Shown: positions 16,457 to 25,040 of the stretch, piece after piece | Numbering within the stretch: the stretch's first letter is position 1 | Layout: each line of letters opens with the position of its first letter | Origin: Actinomycetota bacterium | Lineage (GTDB): Bacteria > Actinomycetota > Geothermincolia > Fen-727 > Anoxymicrobiaceae | Reading direction: 5' to 3' | DNA length: 64,000 nt | Assembly: GCA_018896525.1 (NCBI GenBank) | Contig: JAHIMR010000038.1 | Location: 1 to 64,000, forward strand | Made by a program: the position numbers and the translations under genes | Notes under the pieces: model-generated | What the model saw: the letters and a program-made list of their open reading frames with translations, nothing else | Databases searched by the model: none | What the model was told of the DNA's origin: nothing

Positions 16457-18020
16457 AATCCCCCGGCTCGGTGTAACCGATAGGGTCCGACAGCCCCTCC
16501 GGGTCAAGCGCCTTCTTGATACGGCGCTGCCACTTGTCGTAGTTGCACATGTGGGGTCCGAACTTCTTGTGGACTACCGTACCCGCCCCGGAAAGCCCTA
16601 TGCCTATACCCCACTTGCGGTCGATCAGCTCATCGACCACCTCCTCGTCCACCTTGATCCACTCCTGCTGCCGGGGATCGCGGGAGTCGAACGTCATCAG
16701 TGACTCGTAATGGGCGAAAAGGTTGTTCTCGTAAATCGAACCCCAAACGGTGTCCGCCATATCGTCTATCAGCGCGCCTTTGTCTATGTACTCCTGCTTG
16801 ATTCTCACGCCCAGGTCTACCTGGGGGGCGCCGGAGTCGGTTGTCTCCTCCCCCACCAGCGAGGAGGCGAAGTTCCCGCCCGCCCTGAACACGAAAGCTG
16901 AAAGGGTCGAGCGCATCAGGCCGAATAGCATGAACGACTCGAACTGGGGCAGCTTCCCCATGTCGATCAGCACACCGTCGTTCCGAGCGATAACCTCCCG
17001 CACCACCTTCTCCTGGTACGCGAGTTCACCGGGCGAACTGGCGGCTATACCGAAAGACACCATGTGCTTTATCGACTCCATGGCGGACCTCATCGCGGGC
17101 CGGCCCGCCGTTTCCCTCATAAGGCCGGGGAACAGGAACGTGAACAGCATGCCCGCCGGGTTCCTGCTGTGGATCCAGCCGATCTCTGCATCCCCCAGGT
17201 CGTAGGTTGCGTCCAGGAACCGCTGCATGTCCGGGAACAGTAGTATGTACAACTTTATGTTTTCGGGAACCTCCGCCTTTATATCGAACATGAGCCCCCT
17301 GGCGTCAATCCTCTTGGGGCCGGGCCAGTTGAACAGCTTGACCGCCACCCTGGTGAACACCCCGAGGCCGCCCATGGCGCCGAACAGGCCCCTCATAATA
17401 CCTCGAAGGCTGGGGCCGGGGCCGTCGCCGGAGAACCAGCCGTCGCCGGAACCCGGGGAGCCCAGCCGGACAACCTCACCGGTGGGGAGCACCCACTCCA
17501 CCCCCAGGACGTTGCGGCAGTTATAGCCCATGGATATCCCGGTCCACCCCACGCCGCCGACCGAGGTGCAACTGGCCAGCACCGACGTGTTGGGGCCGGC
17601 GCCGATTATGTGGCAGTTCAGCCCCTTCTTCATGGCCTCGGCCTGAAGCTGGTTGCAGGTTATGTACGGCTCCACCAGCGCGAACATGTTGTTCTCGTCT
17701 ATCTGAAGAATCCTGTTCATCCGGCGCAGGTCGAGGATGATCATGTCCTCGTAGCCGGGCGCGTTGAACACCCCCCAGCCGGTGCTGTGCGCCTTGAACC
17801 GCACGTGGTGCCTGTTGCACACCTTGACTATCCCCTGCACCTCCTCGGTACTGCAGGGCAGCGCCACCGCCGCCGGCCTGTTGAGCCACGGCGAGGGGGT
17901 GGGGTTGAACACTATCTGGTAGGTGTAACCGTCCAGTATCGCCGGCTCCCTGGAGATGTTGTCAGGACCGACAACCTCCTCGAACTCCCTGTATACGGCA
18001 TCGTCAAGCATCCGGCTCAC
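16455..18020 (-). CDS. FAD-binding oxidase, GlcD/VAO family
   Basis: 521-residue flavoprotein with a PCMH-type FAD domain (PAAVALPCSTEEVQGIVKVC at ~49-68, HSTGWGVFN, VEPYITCNQLQAEA, CTSVGGVGWTGISMGYNCRNVLGVEWV) and a long substrate domain ending SDPIGYTEPGD. Family members oxidise 2-hydroxyacids, alcohols or phenols. It overlaps the CCG iron-sulfur gene by 17 bp, and a second family member lies beyond that gene, so the three likely form a multi-subunit dehydrogenase. Its stop codon is supplied at the junction with the hairpin element, so the native C-terminus may have been slightly altered. Confidence 0.87.
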   Translation of the reverse strand: MSRMLDDAVYREFEEVVGPDNISREPAILDGYTYQIVFNPTPSPWLNRPAAVALPCSTEEVQGIVKVCNRHHVRFKAHSTGWGVFNAPGYEDMIILDLRRMNRILQIDENNMFALVEPYITCNQLQAEAMKKGLNCHIIGAGPNTSVLASCTSVGGVGWTGISMGYNCRNVLGVEWVLPTGEVVRLGSPGSGDGWFSGDGPGPSLRGIMRGLFGAMGGLGVFTRVAVKLFNWPGPKRIDARGLMFDIKAEVPENIKLYILLFPDMQRFLDATYDLGDAEIGWIHSRNPAGMLFTFLFPGLMRETAGRPAMRSAMESIKHMVSFGIAASSPGELAYQEKVVREVIARNDGVLIDMGKLPQFESFMLFGLMRSTLSAFVFRAGGNFASSLVGEETTDSGAPQVDLGVRIKQEYIDKGALIDDMADTVWGSIYENNLFAHYESLMTFDSRDPRQQEWIKVDEEVVDELIDRKWGIGIGLSGAGTVVHKKFGPHMCNYDKWQRRIKKALDPEGLSDPIGYTEPGD

Positions 18021-19278
18021 TTCCCAGCGATCTTGCCAGTAGTTCCATCAGGTCCAGGACCTCCAGGTCCTCGTCTCTCTCCTCGAGGGCGTCGGTAAAG
18101 CTCCTCTCGCACCATGGGCAGGCGGTCACTATCGCCTGCGCGCCGGTCGCCAGCGCCTCGTCCACCCTCTCGTTTGCCGACCACGAGTTGAACTCCGGGT
18201 ACGCCTCCATAACTCCACCCCCGGCGCCGCAGCACCAGGCGTACTCCCGGATGCGCTCCATCTCCACGAGTTCGACCGCCGGCAAGCGGGAGAGGATCTC
18301 CCGCGGCGCGTCGTAGACCCCACGTGTTCCGGACATCTTGAACGCCGAAGGCCTCTTCAGCTTGTCCTCCCCTTCCCACTCACGGTACGGCTCCCCCCGC
18401 CTCCCCAGGTGGCAGGGGTCGTGATAGGTGACCTTGAGCGGGACCTTGACGGTCGGCCTTATCCGGCCCTGCCCCATCAGCATCTCCACATACTCGACCA
18501 CGTGGAGGACCTCTACCCCAAGCTCCTTTCCCACCATCGGGTACAGCTGCTTGAACGCCCCGTAGCAGTCGGAGCAGGGAGTGACCAGCTTGCTGCAGCC
18601 TGACGCCTTGACCCTGCTGGCGAAGTCCTCGGCGTACTTCTCCAGCTCGCCCCGGTACCCGACCTCGAAAGCCCGGCCGCCGCAGCAGGCCTCGTCCGCC
18701 CCGGCGATCCCCAGGTCCACGCCCGCGTCGCTCAGGATGCTCGCCGCCCCCCGGACCACTCCCCTCAGCCCTTCGTCGTAGGAGAGCCGGCACCCCGCGT
18801 GGAAGAGGACGTCGGCTTTCTCCTTGTTGATATCCTTGAGGCCGAGGTCCTTCGCCCAGTCGCCCCTGGCCGACTTGGGCTCGCCGAACACGTTGTCCTC
18901 CTGCTTCATCGCGTCGACCATCATCATGTGCTCGGGCAGCATCATCCCGTTCTCCACGCAGGCGAACCGCAGTTCCTCGATGACCCGAAGCACGTCGATG
19001 TCGTCCCGGTAGATTTTGCAGGAGACCTCACAGGCGCCGCACATGACGCACTTGTATATGATATCCGCGACTTCCTCGGTGAGCTCCACCCTGTCCTCGA
19101 GAAGCGACAGCCCCAGGATGAGCCTTCCGCCCCCGGAGTAGGAGTGAAAGTTGTACCTGGAGATGCTGGGGCACACGGTGGCGCAATCGACGCTCTTTAT
19201 CTGGGCGAACGGCACCCACTTGCAGATGGAACAGCGGGAGCATCCCCGAATATCTCTTTCGTACTCTCGAAGAGCCAC
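18004..19278 (-). CDS. Iron-sulfur protein with 4Fe-4S and two CCG domains (HdrB/GlpC/GlcF-like)
   Basis: Electron-carrying subunit, 424 residues. N-terminal cluster ligands C13, C16, C19 with C32 and C36, then a classical C77-x2-C80-x2-C83-x3-C87 motif. Two CCG domains follow: DEACCGGRAFE with TPCSDCYGA, then YHDPCHLGR, WCCGAGGGV and CPWCERSF. This is the layout of GlpC, GlcF and HdrD-like proteins that pass electrons from a flavoprotein to quinone or another carrier. It is bracketed by two FAD-linked oxidases with a 17-bp overlap downstream and 1-bp spacing upstream, followed by EtfAB, so all five may act together. Confidence 0.9.
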   Translation of the reverse strand: MALREYERDIRGCSRCSICKWVPFAQIKSVDCATVCPSISRYNFHSYSGGGRLILGLSLLEDRVELTEEVADIIYKCVMCGACEVSCKIYRDDIDVLRVIEELRFACVENGMMLPEHMMMVDAMKQEDNVFGEPKSARGDWAKDLGLKDINKEKADVLFHAGCRLSYDEGLRGVVRGAASILSDAGVDLGIAGADEACCGGRAFEVGYRGELEKYAEDFASRVKASGCSKLVTPCSDCYGAFKQLYPMVGKELGVEVLHVVEYVEMLMGQGRIRPTVKVPLKVTYHDPCHLGRRGEPYREWEGEDKLKRPSAFKMSGTRGVYDAPREILSRLPAVELVEMERIREYAWCCGAGGGVMEAYPEFNSWSANERVDEALATGAQAIVTACPWCERSFTDALEERDEDLEVLDLMELLARSLGSEPDA

Positions 19279-19279
19279 T

Positions 19280-20749
19280 TCAAACCACCCGGTACGGTAT
19301 TTTTCCGGGATTCAGTATCCCGTCGGGGTCCAGCATCTTCCCGATCTTGCCCAGGAGCATCGCCGTGTCGGGGCACCTGTCGAACGGGAGCTCGCACCAG
19401 GGCCCGAACGGGCGCGAGAAGAACCCGCCACTGTCCATGAGCCGCCTTATCGCGGAGTCACACAACCCCCTGACCTTCTGCCTCTCCCCTTCATCCCCCT
19501 CGTCGTAGTACAGGGTAAACTCCACGTGGCAGGACCTTCCCTGTTGAATCGGCTGCACGTACATCCCTATGTTGCCGGAGGGATACTCCGCCTTCTTCGC
19601 CTCCTCCTCCATCAACTCCAGGAAGGAAGGGACCATCTCCAGCGTCGCGATGAGGAAGATGTCGGCGAAGCCCCCCAGGTACCCGAACTTCCAGTACGGC
19701 TCGCCTGAGGTCCCATCGAGCACGCCCCCGATGTCCTCCTCGCTTACGCCCGCGAGCGACCGGCACGGCTCCAGCCCCTCCGCCCCGGCAAGGTCCCCGA
19801 TGTCGTTCACCTGGTAGGAGACCCTGTCCGAGGGAAAGTACTTGAAGCCCGCCACGCGGTAGATGAGTGACCACGGCGGCAGTCGCCCCTTCAGCTCCTC
19901 GATCTCTTCCCTGTCGCCCCCCACGATGGCCGCGAGGTCCGTTCCGTTGAGCACCAGGAACTCCTCGCCCAGCTTTCGCCGAAGCATCGAGTACACCAGG
20001 CCAAGGAGCTCTCCAAAGCTGTCGGCGGCAACGATGAACGTCCTGCTGGCCGATGGGAGCGGCTCCAGGCGCACCGAGGCCCAGGTCACGAGCCCCACGG
20101 TTCCCCTGGCCCCCTGTACGACCCTTATCAGGTCGCTCTGGCCCGGCCCCATGGGGTTCTTCTGGTATCGCTCGGATGCCCACTGGTCCTCCAGGTCTCC
20201 CGGCCCGGCGGCGGACCCGGTCCTGAACATATCGCCGGTGCCGAAGATGACTTCCGCGCACAGGAGAGGGTCGGTAACGTCCCAGTGGTACTTGGGTATG
20301 AGTATCGGCTCCCTCTCCAGGTAACTCCCCACCACCGACTTCCCCTCCCGGGGCAGCAGCGGCATAAGGACCTTCAGGCCTTCCTTTGCGACCTCACGGG
20401 CGAGCCGTCCGAAAGTGACCCCCGGCTCGATCAAGGCGACCTTGTTCCTCCGGTTTATCTTTATAATCCGGTCCATCCCGGTTAGGTCCACGACGACGCT
20501 GTCCTCCCGCTCCGGGACGGTATCGCCCCTGAACCGGGGGGGCGCCGAGGAGGAGGGAACCAGGCCCGCCTTCTCCCGAGCGGCGAGGTTGATTATCTCC
20601 ACGACCTGCTCCGCGTTCACGGGAGAGACTATGGCGGACGGCGCGCAACCTTCGGTGAAGCTGTTGTCGCTCGCGTACGCCTCCAGGGACGCCTTCTCTT
20701 TGGAGACCCGGTCGGCGCCTACTATTCCCGAGAGTTCCTCGATCATCAA
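19280..20749 (-). CDS. FAD-linked oxidase, GlcD-like
   Basis: 489 residues with a PCMH FAD-binding domain (PSAIVSPVNAEQVVEIINLA, 37-56; PPRFRGDT; VVVDLTGMDRIIKINRRNKVALIEPGVTFG region) and the FAD-oxidase C-terminal domain ending KIGKMLDPDGILNPGKI, the usual closing motif of GlcD and DLD enzymes. It overlaps the short orphan gene upstream by 4 bp. Only distantly similar to the other FAD oxidase in the operon, so it is not a recent duplicate. Probable substrate: a hydroxy acid or, in a Lct-like complex, ETF-linked lactate-type oxidation (inference). Confidence 0.88.
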   Translation of the reverse strand: MMIEELSGIVGADRVSKEKASLEAYASDNSFTEGCAPSAIVSPVNAEQVVEIINLAAREKAGLVPSSSAPPRFRGDTVPEREDSVVVDLTGMDRIIKINRRNKVALIEPGVTFGRLAREVAKEGLKVLMPLLPREGKSVVGSYLEREPILIPKYHWDVTDPLLCAEVIFGTGDMFRTGSAAGPGDLEDQWASERYQKNPMGPGQSDLIRVVQGARGTVGLVTWASVRLEPLPSASRTFIVAADSFGELLGLVYSMLRRKLGEEFLVLNGTDLAAIVGGDREEIEELKGRLPPWSLIYRVAGFKYFPSDRVSYQVNDIGDLAGAEGLEPCRSLAGVSEEDIGGVLDGTSGEPYWKFGYLGGFADIFLIATLEMVPSFLELMEEEAKKAEYPSGNIGMYVQPIQQGRSCHVEFTLYYDEGDEGERQKVRGLCDSAIRRLMDSGGFFSRPFGPWCELPFDRCPDTAMLLGKIGKMLDPDGILNPGKIPYRVV

Positions 20750-21132
20750 GGCAAGGACCTCCCCCCGGGTGCCGGAGCGGCCGCTTCCTCCTGCTCGAGG
20801 ACCCTGCCCAGGAACCAGTAGATGCCGGAGCCCGTCATCCGCCTTACCAGCGCCACGTCCAGGAGGCGCGAGAACACGGCCGCGACGATATCGAACGCCA
20901 GGAAGTTCAACAGGAAACCAAACCTTGCGAGATATCTTTCCATCTTCCCGATAGTGGCGGGTCCTACTTCGTTCATCCCGTTAAGTATCCGCGCCAGGCT
21001 GATGGCCTTTTCGTCCTCAAGGCGGGTGATGGCTTCCGCCGCCACCGGCAGCACCTTGTCCAGCGCCCCGTGGCGGTAGAACATCTCCAGCAGCTTATAG
21101 ATTTTCTCCGGGTTGAACTTCAGCCACTCCAT
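20746..21132 (-). CDS. Short helical protein of unknown function in the redox operon
   Basis: 128 residues, predicted mainly alpha-helical, starting MEWLKFNPEKIYKLLEMF and with one moderately hydrophobic stretch (RFGFLLNFLAFDIVAAVF). No cysteine, no recognisable enzymatic motif. The C-terminal EEAAAPAPGG tail looks disordered. It sits between the enoyl-CoA hydratase (46 bp) and the FAD oxidase (4-bp overlap), so it is translated with them; it could be a small structural or membrane-anchoring subunit of the dehydrogenase complex. I do not recognise the family. Confidence 0.7.
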   Translation of the reverse strand: MEWLKFNPEKIYKLLEMFYRHGALDKVLPVAAEAITRLEDEKAISLARILNGMNEVGPATIGKMERYLARFGFLLNFLAFDIVAAVFSRLLDVALVRRMTGSGIYWFLGRVLEQEEAAAPAPGGRSLP

Positions 21133-21178
21133 GCCCGCCTTGAAATGCCCTCCCCTGATGCCGCCGGCAACGCCGTGC

Positions 21179-22009
21179 TTACCTGCCCTTGTACTTCGGC
21201 GGTCTCTTCTGTATGAACGCCTGTATACCTTCGGTGAGGTCCTCGGTCCCCACCAGCTCCGCCATCGCCTCCCGCTCTATCAAGAGCCCACTCTCCAGGT
21301 CGGTCTCCATCCCCTCGTTGATGGCACGCTTGGCCATCGCCAGCGACTTCGTCGCCTTCTGCGCAACTTCGCGTGCGAAGTTCATACTGCCCGATTTCAG
21401 TTCCTCCATCATGAACACCCGGTTGACCAGGCCTATCTCCAGGGCCTCGTCGGCGGTGAGACGCCTGCCCTCGAGAATCAGCTCCGTCGCCCTGCCCTTC
21501 CCTATGAGCCGGGGAAGCCGCTGGGTCCCTCCCCCTCCCGGGATAAGCCCCAGGTTCACCTCGGTCAGGCCGATGGTCCCGGTCCCCCTGGCCATGAAAC
21601 GGTAGTCGCAACAAAGCGAGAACTCCAACCCCCCGCCCAGGGCGTGGCCGTTTATCGCGGCTATGGTGGGAAACGGCAGTCTCTGTACCGCCAGCAGGCT
21701 CTCGTTCAGGATGGAACTCATCTCGAACAGTGCCTTCCGCATCAGCTCCATGGGTTCCACCGGCTCCTTCTCGGACTCCATGAGCTTGCCGATGAGCACA
21801 GGGAGGTCCTTGAGGTCGAGCCCCGACATGAAGTACTTCTCCAGGGCGCTGGAGAACACCACCGCCCGCACCTCCGGGTTGCCCTCCAGTTCCCGGGCGA
21901 CCTCTCCTATCTCCTCGAAAACGCTAATGCTCATGGCGTTTGCCGGAGGCCTGTCCATCACTACCTCGGCTACGCCATCGCTGACCTCTATCGAGAAGAA
22001 CTCGGCCAT
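21179..22009 (-). CDS. Enoyl-CoA hydratase/isomerase (crotonase family)
   Basis: Hydrates or isomerises an enoyl-CoA. 276 residues with the oxyanion-hole loops (YFMSGLDLKDLP and INGHALGGGLEFSLCCDY) and both catalytic glutamates of true hydratases, in GGGLEFSL and in GLTEVNLGLIPGGGGTQRL. First gene of the redox operon running to etfB. Preceded by an AT-rich divergent promoter region shared with the thiolase-like gene. Would act after the acyl-CoA dehydrogenase. Confidence 0.92.
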   Translation of the reverse strand: MAEFFSIEVSDGVAEVVMDRPPANAMSISVFEEIGEVARELEGNPEVRAVVFSSALEKYFMSGLDLKDLPVLIGKLMESEKEPVEPMELMRKALFEMSSILNESLLAVQRLPFPTIAAINGHALGGGLEFSLCCDYRFMARGTGTIGLTEVNLGLIPGGGGTQRLPRLIGKGRATELILEGRRLTADEALEIGLVNRVFMMEELKSGSMNFAREVAQKATKSLAMAKRAINEGMETDLESGLLIEREAMAELVGTEDLTEGIQAFIQKRPPKYKGR

Positions 22010-22388
22010 ATCGCCCGCCCTCCACTCTCCCGGCCCGACAATTTCCGGCGGCAGGGATAATATTTTAGATGTACATATTTAAGATATAATAGTTTCTCGC
22101 CAAACAATTTGCAAGCCCCTTTTCCAAATACGTTGACGGCCCCTTTCTCCGTTCCGGCCACTCACGGAAATGAATCACACCAGCAGGCAACTCCACTGTG
22201 AAAGGTCGATGAATCCACCAGGTTCCAGGACATTTTGCATGTAAACTATTGATACCATAAAATATAATTGCTATTATGCCCTTACGGTCGGCGGAAACCG
22301 GTACGTTCGGCATCAGGTCCCCGGTTCCCCGCCGTTCGTAGTCAGGCGATTTAGAGGTATCAAACTGTCAGTTGACGCCGGAGGAGTT
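22010..22388. promoter_or_regulatory. AT-rich divergent intergenic region
   Basis: About 380 bp between the divergent enoyl-CoA hydratase and thiolase-like genes, much richer in A/T than its surroundings (e.g. around 22060-22100 and 22240-22280), with several TATAAT-like hexamers on both strands. Very likely the promoter region of both catabolic operons. I see no unambiguous operator and no gene. Confidence 0.6.
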
Positions 22389-23555
22389 ATGAAAGCTGGA
22401 GTGATAGGGGTATCAGCGCTGCCGGTAGGCAGGCACCAGGGGGAGAACGCGGACTTACTCCTGTACCGACTGTTACGGGACGCACTGGATGACGCCGGTG
22501 TGGATAAGTCCGAGGTCCAGGCGTTATTCACCACGCCCGAGGGTTTCACCGTAAGGTGCACCAAGATAAGGGCGGCCCGCCTCGCCGAGTACATGGGTTT
22601 GGAGCTTCGCTCGGCCCTGGTGGTGGAGAACGGGGGCGCCTCCAGCGCGCTGGGGGTCAAGTCGCTGGTACGAGAGATCGAGGCGGGACGGGTGGACGTG
22701 GGCGTGGTCTTCTCCTCAGAGGTGGAGAAGTACAAGTTCTCGCCCCCCGAGGACCTTCACGCCATCATGGACATCAACGCCCTCTACCTCCCCCACGACT
22801 GCCTCTACGGCCTTATGACCGCCACCCCCTACTATGCCCTGAGCATGCAGAGGTACATGTGGGAGTACGGGATATCCCACGAGGAGATAGCAAAGGTCGC
22901 GGTCCTGCTGCGGGAGAACGCGGGCAGGAACCCGCTGGCGCAGTACAGGGACCCGATCACGGTCGAGGACGTACTCGCCTCCAGGCCCGTCTCCCCTCCC
23001 ATCCGGCTCCTCGACTGCAGCCCGGCATCCGACGGGGGAGCGGCGGTGGTTATCGCCTCGGAGGAGTACATCAAACGCAGGCGGAAAGACGCGGCCTACA
23101 TCACAGGCATCGGGGAGTGGCACGACGACTCTCACTTCATCCCGCCGACAGACGGCATCACCCACTTCCCGGCCATCGCGAAGGCAACGGCCGAGGCGAT
23201 GGATGCCGCCGGGAGGAAGATCGAGGACGTGGACGTGGCCGAGGTCTACGGCGTGTTCACCTCCTCGGAGCTCATCACCTACGAGGACGTTGGCTTTTTC
23301 TCCAGGGGCAAGGCGCCCGAGGCGGTGGCTGCAGGTGAGACCGCGATAGGCGGGAGCATCCCCATCAACCCCAGTGGGGGGAGGCTATCGTTCGGACACC
23401 CGTTCTACGTGACCCCACTGCTGGAGATCGCCGAGATCTACTGGCAGCTTACCGGGAAGGCAGGCGAGAGGCAGGTCAGGGACCCCCGTGTGGGACTGGC
23501 GGAGGCCGAGCACGGGATGATGAACGGAAGCATAGTACTCGTACTGGAAGTATAG
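22389..23555 (+). CDS. Thiolase-like protein lacking catalytic cysteines (possible retro-aldolase)
   Basis: 388 residues with the thiolase fold: LLLYRLLRDALDDAGVD, VVENGGASSALGVKSLV, LLDCSPASDGGAAVVIASEE, DVAEVYGVFTSSELITYEDVG and GGRLSFGHPFYVT. The nucleophilic Cys of thiolases (N-x-x-CASG) is Gly here (NGGASS) and the second Cys near the C-terminus is also missing; the HDCF segment of SCP-x thiolases is YGVF. Such changes characterise Ltp2-type steroid side-chain aldolases, which work with a DUF35 protein, and one follows 18 bp downstream. I therefore infer C-C cleavage or formation by aldol chemistry, not thiolysis. GGAGG precedes the ATG. Confidence 0.85.
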   Translation: MKAGVIGVSALPVGRHQGENADLLLYRLLRDALDDAGVDKSEVQALFTTPEGFTVRCTKIRAARLAEYMGLELRSALVVENGGASSALGVKSLVREIEAGRVDVGVVFSSEVEKYKFSPPEDLHAIMDINALYLPHDCLYGLMTATPYYALSMQRYMWEYGISHEEIAKVAVLLRENAGRNPLAQYRDPITVEDVLASRPVSPPIRLLDCSPASDGGAAVVIASEEYIKRRRKDAAYITGIGEWHDDSHFIPPTDGITHFPAIAKATAEAMDAAGRKIEDVDVAEVYGVFTSSELITYEDVGFFSRGKAPEAVAAGETAIGGSIPINPSGGRLSFGHPFYVTPLLEIAEIYWQLTGKAGERQVRDPRVGLAEAEHGMMNGSIVLVLEV

Positions 23556-23573
23556 CAAGACGGAGGGCAACTG

Positions 23574-23990
23574 ATGACGCAACCAATGGGATGGCCCGAC
23601 TGGCGCGACGTCGATGGGCGCATGCTGGAGTTCCTGGAGCGGTTGAAGGAGAGAGAGTTCGCCACCACCTTCTGTGACGACTGTGAAACCTGCTTCTTCC
23701 CGCCGCAGGGTTTCTGCCCGGAGTGCTTCTCGGAGAAGGTGAGCTTCAAGGAGCCGGAGGGGAAGGCGACGTTGTACGCTTTTACCCAGATCGACCGGAG
23801 CTTCCGCTTCGCCGCCCCCGACGTGATAGGTGTAGTCGAGATCGAGGGGGTCAGGGGCAGGGTGCTCTCCAGGATAGACGCGCCGATTGAGGAACTGGAG
23901 ATAGGCATGGACCTCACGCTCGATTTCATCGACGTCGGCGAAGGGTACCTGCTGCACCAGTTCCGTCCCGCCATGCCTGCGGGCGCGTAA
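23574..23990 (+). CDS. DUF35 zinc-ribbon/OB-fold acyl-CoA-binding partner
   Basis: 138 residues: an N-terminal helix, a rubredoxin-like zinc ribbon (FCDDCETCFFPPQGFCPECF, ~34-53) and an OB-fold domain (LYAFTQIDRSF ... DVIGVVEIEGVRGRVLSRI). DUF35 proteins form obligate complexes with thiolase-like enzymes such as benzylsuccinyl-CoA thiolase or Ltp2 and help bind the CoA ester. The adjacent cysteine-less thiolase-like gene is the evident partner. Confidence 0.9.
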   Translation: MTQPMGWPDWRDVDGRMLEFLERLKEREFATTFCDDCETCFFPPQGFCPECFSEKVSFKEPEGKATLYAFTQIDRSFRFAAPDVIGVVEIEGVRGRVLSRIDAPIEELEIGMDLTLDFIDVGEGYLLHQFRPAMPAGA

Positions 23991-24036
23991 GGTACGGGCC
24001 AACAGCGTAAGGACCCGGTTGAAGGAGTGCACCGAG

Positions 24037-24153
24037 GTGACCCCGGATAAGATAGAATTGGAGCTGGACCGGGAGAGACTCGAGGCCCGGCTGTTCGAGA
24101 AGACGGGGATAAAAGCCGAGTACGTAGTCGAGCAAAGGCCGGTGTACCTATAG
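24037..24153 (+). CDS. Possible 38-residue peptide or gene remnant
   Basis: A GTG start with AAGGAG 9 nt upstream opens a 38-codon frame (VTPDKIELELDRERLEARLF..., ending RPVYL). The amphipathic charged sequence resembles the end of an adenylate-forming ligase such as phenylacetate-CoA ligase, so it may be a decayed C-terminus rather than a functional peptide. It fills the space between the DUF35 and DUF169 genes. Confidence 0.35.
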   Translation: MTPDKIELELDRERLEARLFEKTGIKAEYVVEQRPVYL

Positions 24154-24176
24154 CCGTACCCTCCCTTAAGGACTGC

Positions 24177-24923
24177 TTGGATTTGAGCGAGAAAATGAAC
24201 CAGGAGATGGCCCGGAGGCTCGTTGAACTCCTGGACCTTGCCTCCGAACCGGTAGCGATAACTTACTCCGATCACCCCGACGACGAAGGCGGGCGCGAGG
24301 GCAGATACGTCTGCGTAGCGGTTAAGCACGCGTTCAAGGGAAAGACGGTGAACCTCTCGCGCAAGAGCGTCGTGTGCGTGGGGGGGATCCACTGGCTGGG
24401 TTTCATGGACCTTCAGGAGATGCTTGTCGCGTTCTTGGTCTGGCTGGAGCAGTCGTTCGTGGACAGCGACGCCTGCCGCCGCTGGTTCCGCTCGACACCC
24501 ACCCCACCGTTCGGCAAGGCGGAGTACGTGGTCTTAAAGCCGCTTGCCCGGTGCGAGGAAACCCCCGACCTCGTCGCCCTTCTCGTCAACGCGGGGCAGG
24601 CGGAGGCCGTCCAGGGCCTGCTCACGTTCCGTGACGCCGAGTTCATCATGCCCCAGAGGTTCGCGTCCACCTGCCAGGGAACCATCACCAACCCGCTGGC
24701 GACCGGCGCTCCATCTTTCTGCCTCCCCGACGCCGTCTCCCGCAAGTTCGCGAAGTTTACCGACAACGACATCATCATCAGCATGCCGTACCCGTTCGCG
24801 GAAGAGATGGTTAACAATATCGACGGGTGGGACGTTGATATCGACGCCCTCTTCCGCCAGATAGTAAAACTCAACCGCGGCGGCAGGGTCCCCGAAGGCA
24901 ACGACGGCGCAGCCACCCCTTGA
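24177..24923 (+). CDS. DUF169 family protein
   Basis: A 248-residue protein of the DUF169 (COG2043) family of unknown function, often found in anaerobes and methanogens. Visible conserved parts are the N-terminal EPVAITYSDHPDD, a cysteine/aromatic centre (SVVCVGGIHWLGF), PFGKAEYVVLKPL, FASTCQGTITNPLATGAPSF and IISMPYPFAEEMV. Initiation could be TTG at 24177 or ATG at 24195. Last gene of the plus-strand operon with the thiolase-like/DUF35 pair, so probably linked to the same catabolic pathway. Confidence 0.8.
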   Translation: MDLSEKMNQEMARRLVELLDLASEPVAITYSDHPDDEGGREGRYVCVAVKHAFKGKTVNLSRKSVVCVGGIHWLGFMDLQEMLVAFLVWLEQSFVDSDACRRWFRSTPTPPFGKAEYVVLKPLARCEETPDLVALLVNAGQAEAVQGLLTFRDAEFIMPQRFASTCQGTITNPLATGAPSFCLPDAVSRKFAKFTDNDIIISMPYPFAEEMVNNIDGWDVDIDALFRQIVKLNRGGRVPEGNDGAATP

Positions 24924-25040
24924 GCCGGCACTCTCAGTCCCGGGTCTTTCTACCACGGGCGGACTGGAATCCACCCTCAAACGGGGGCCTGCGTCGGGCT
25001 GGATGAGAGCCCGCCCTCAAGTAACTTTAGGGAAGGGCCA

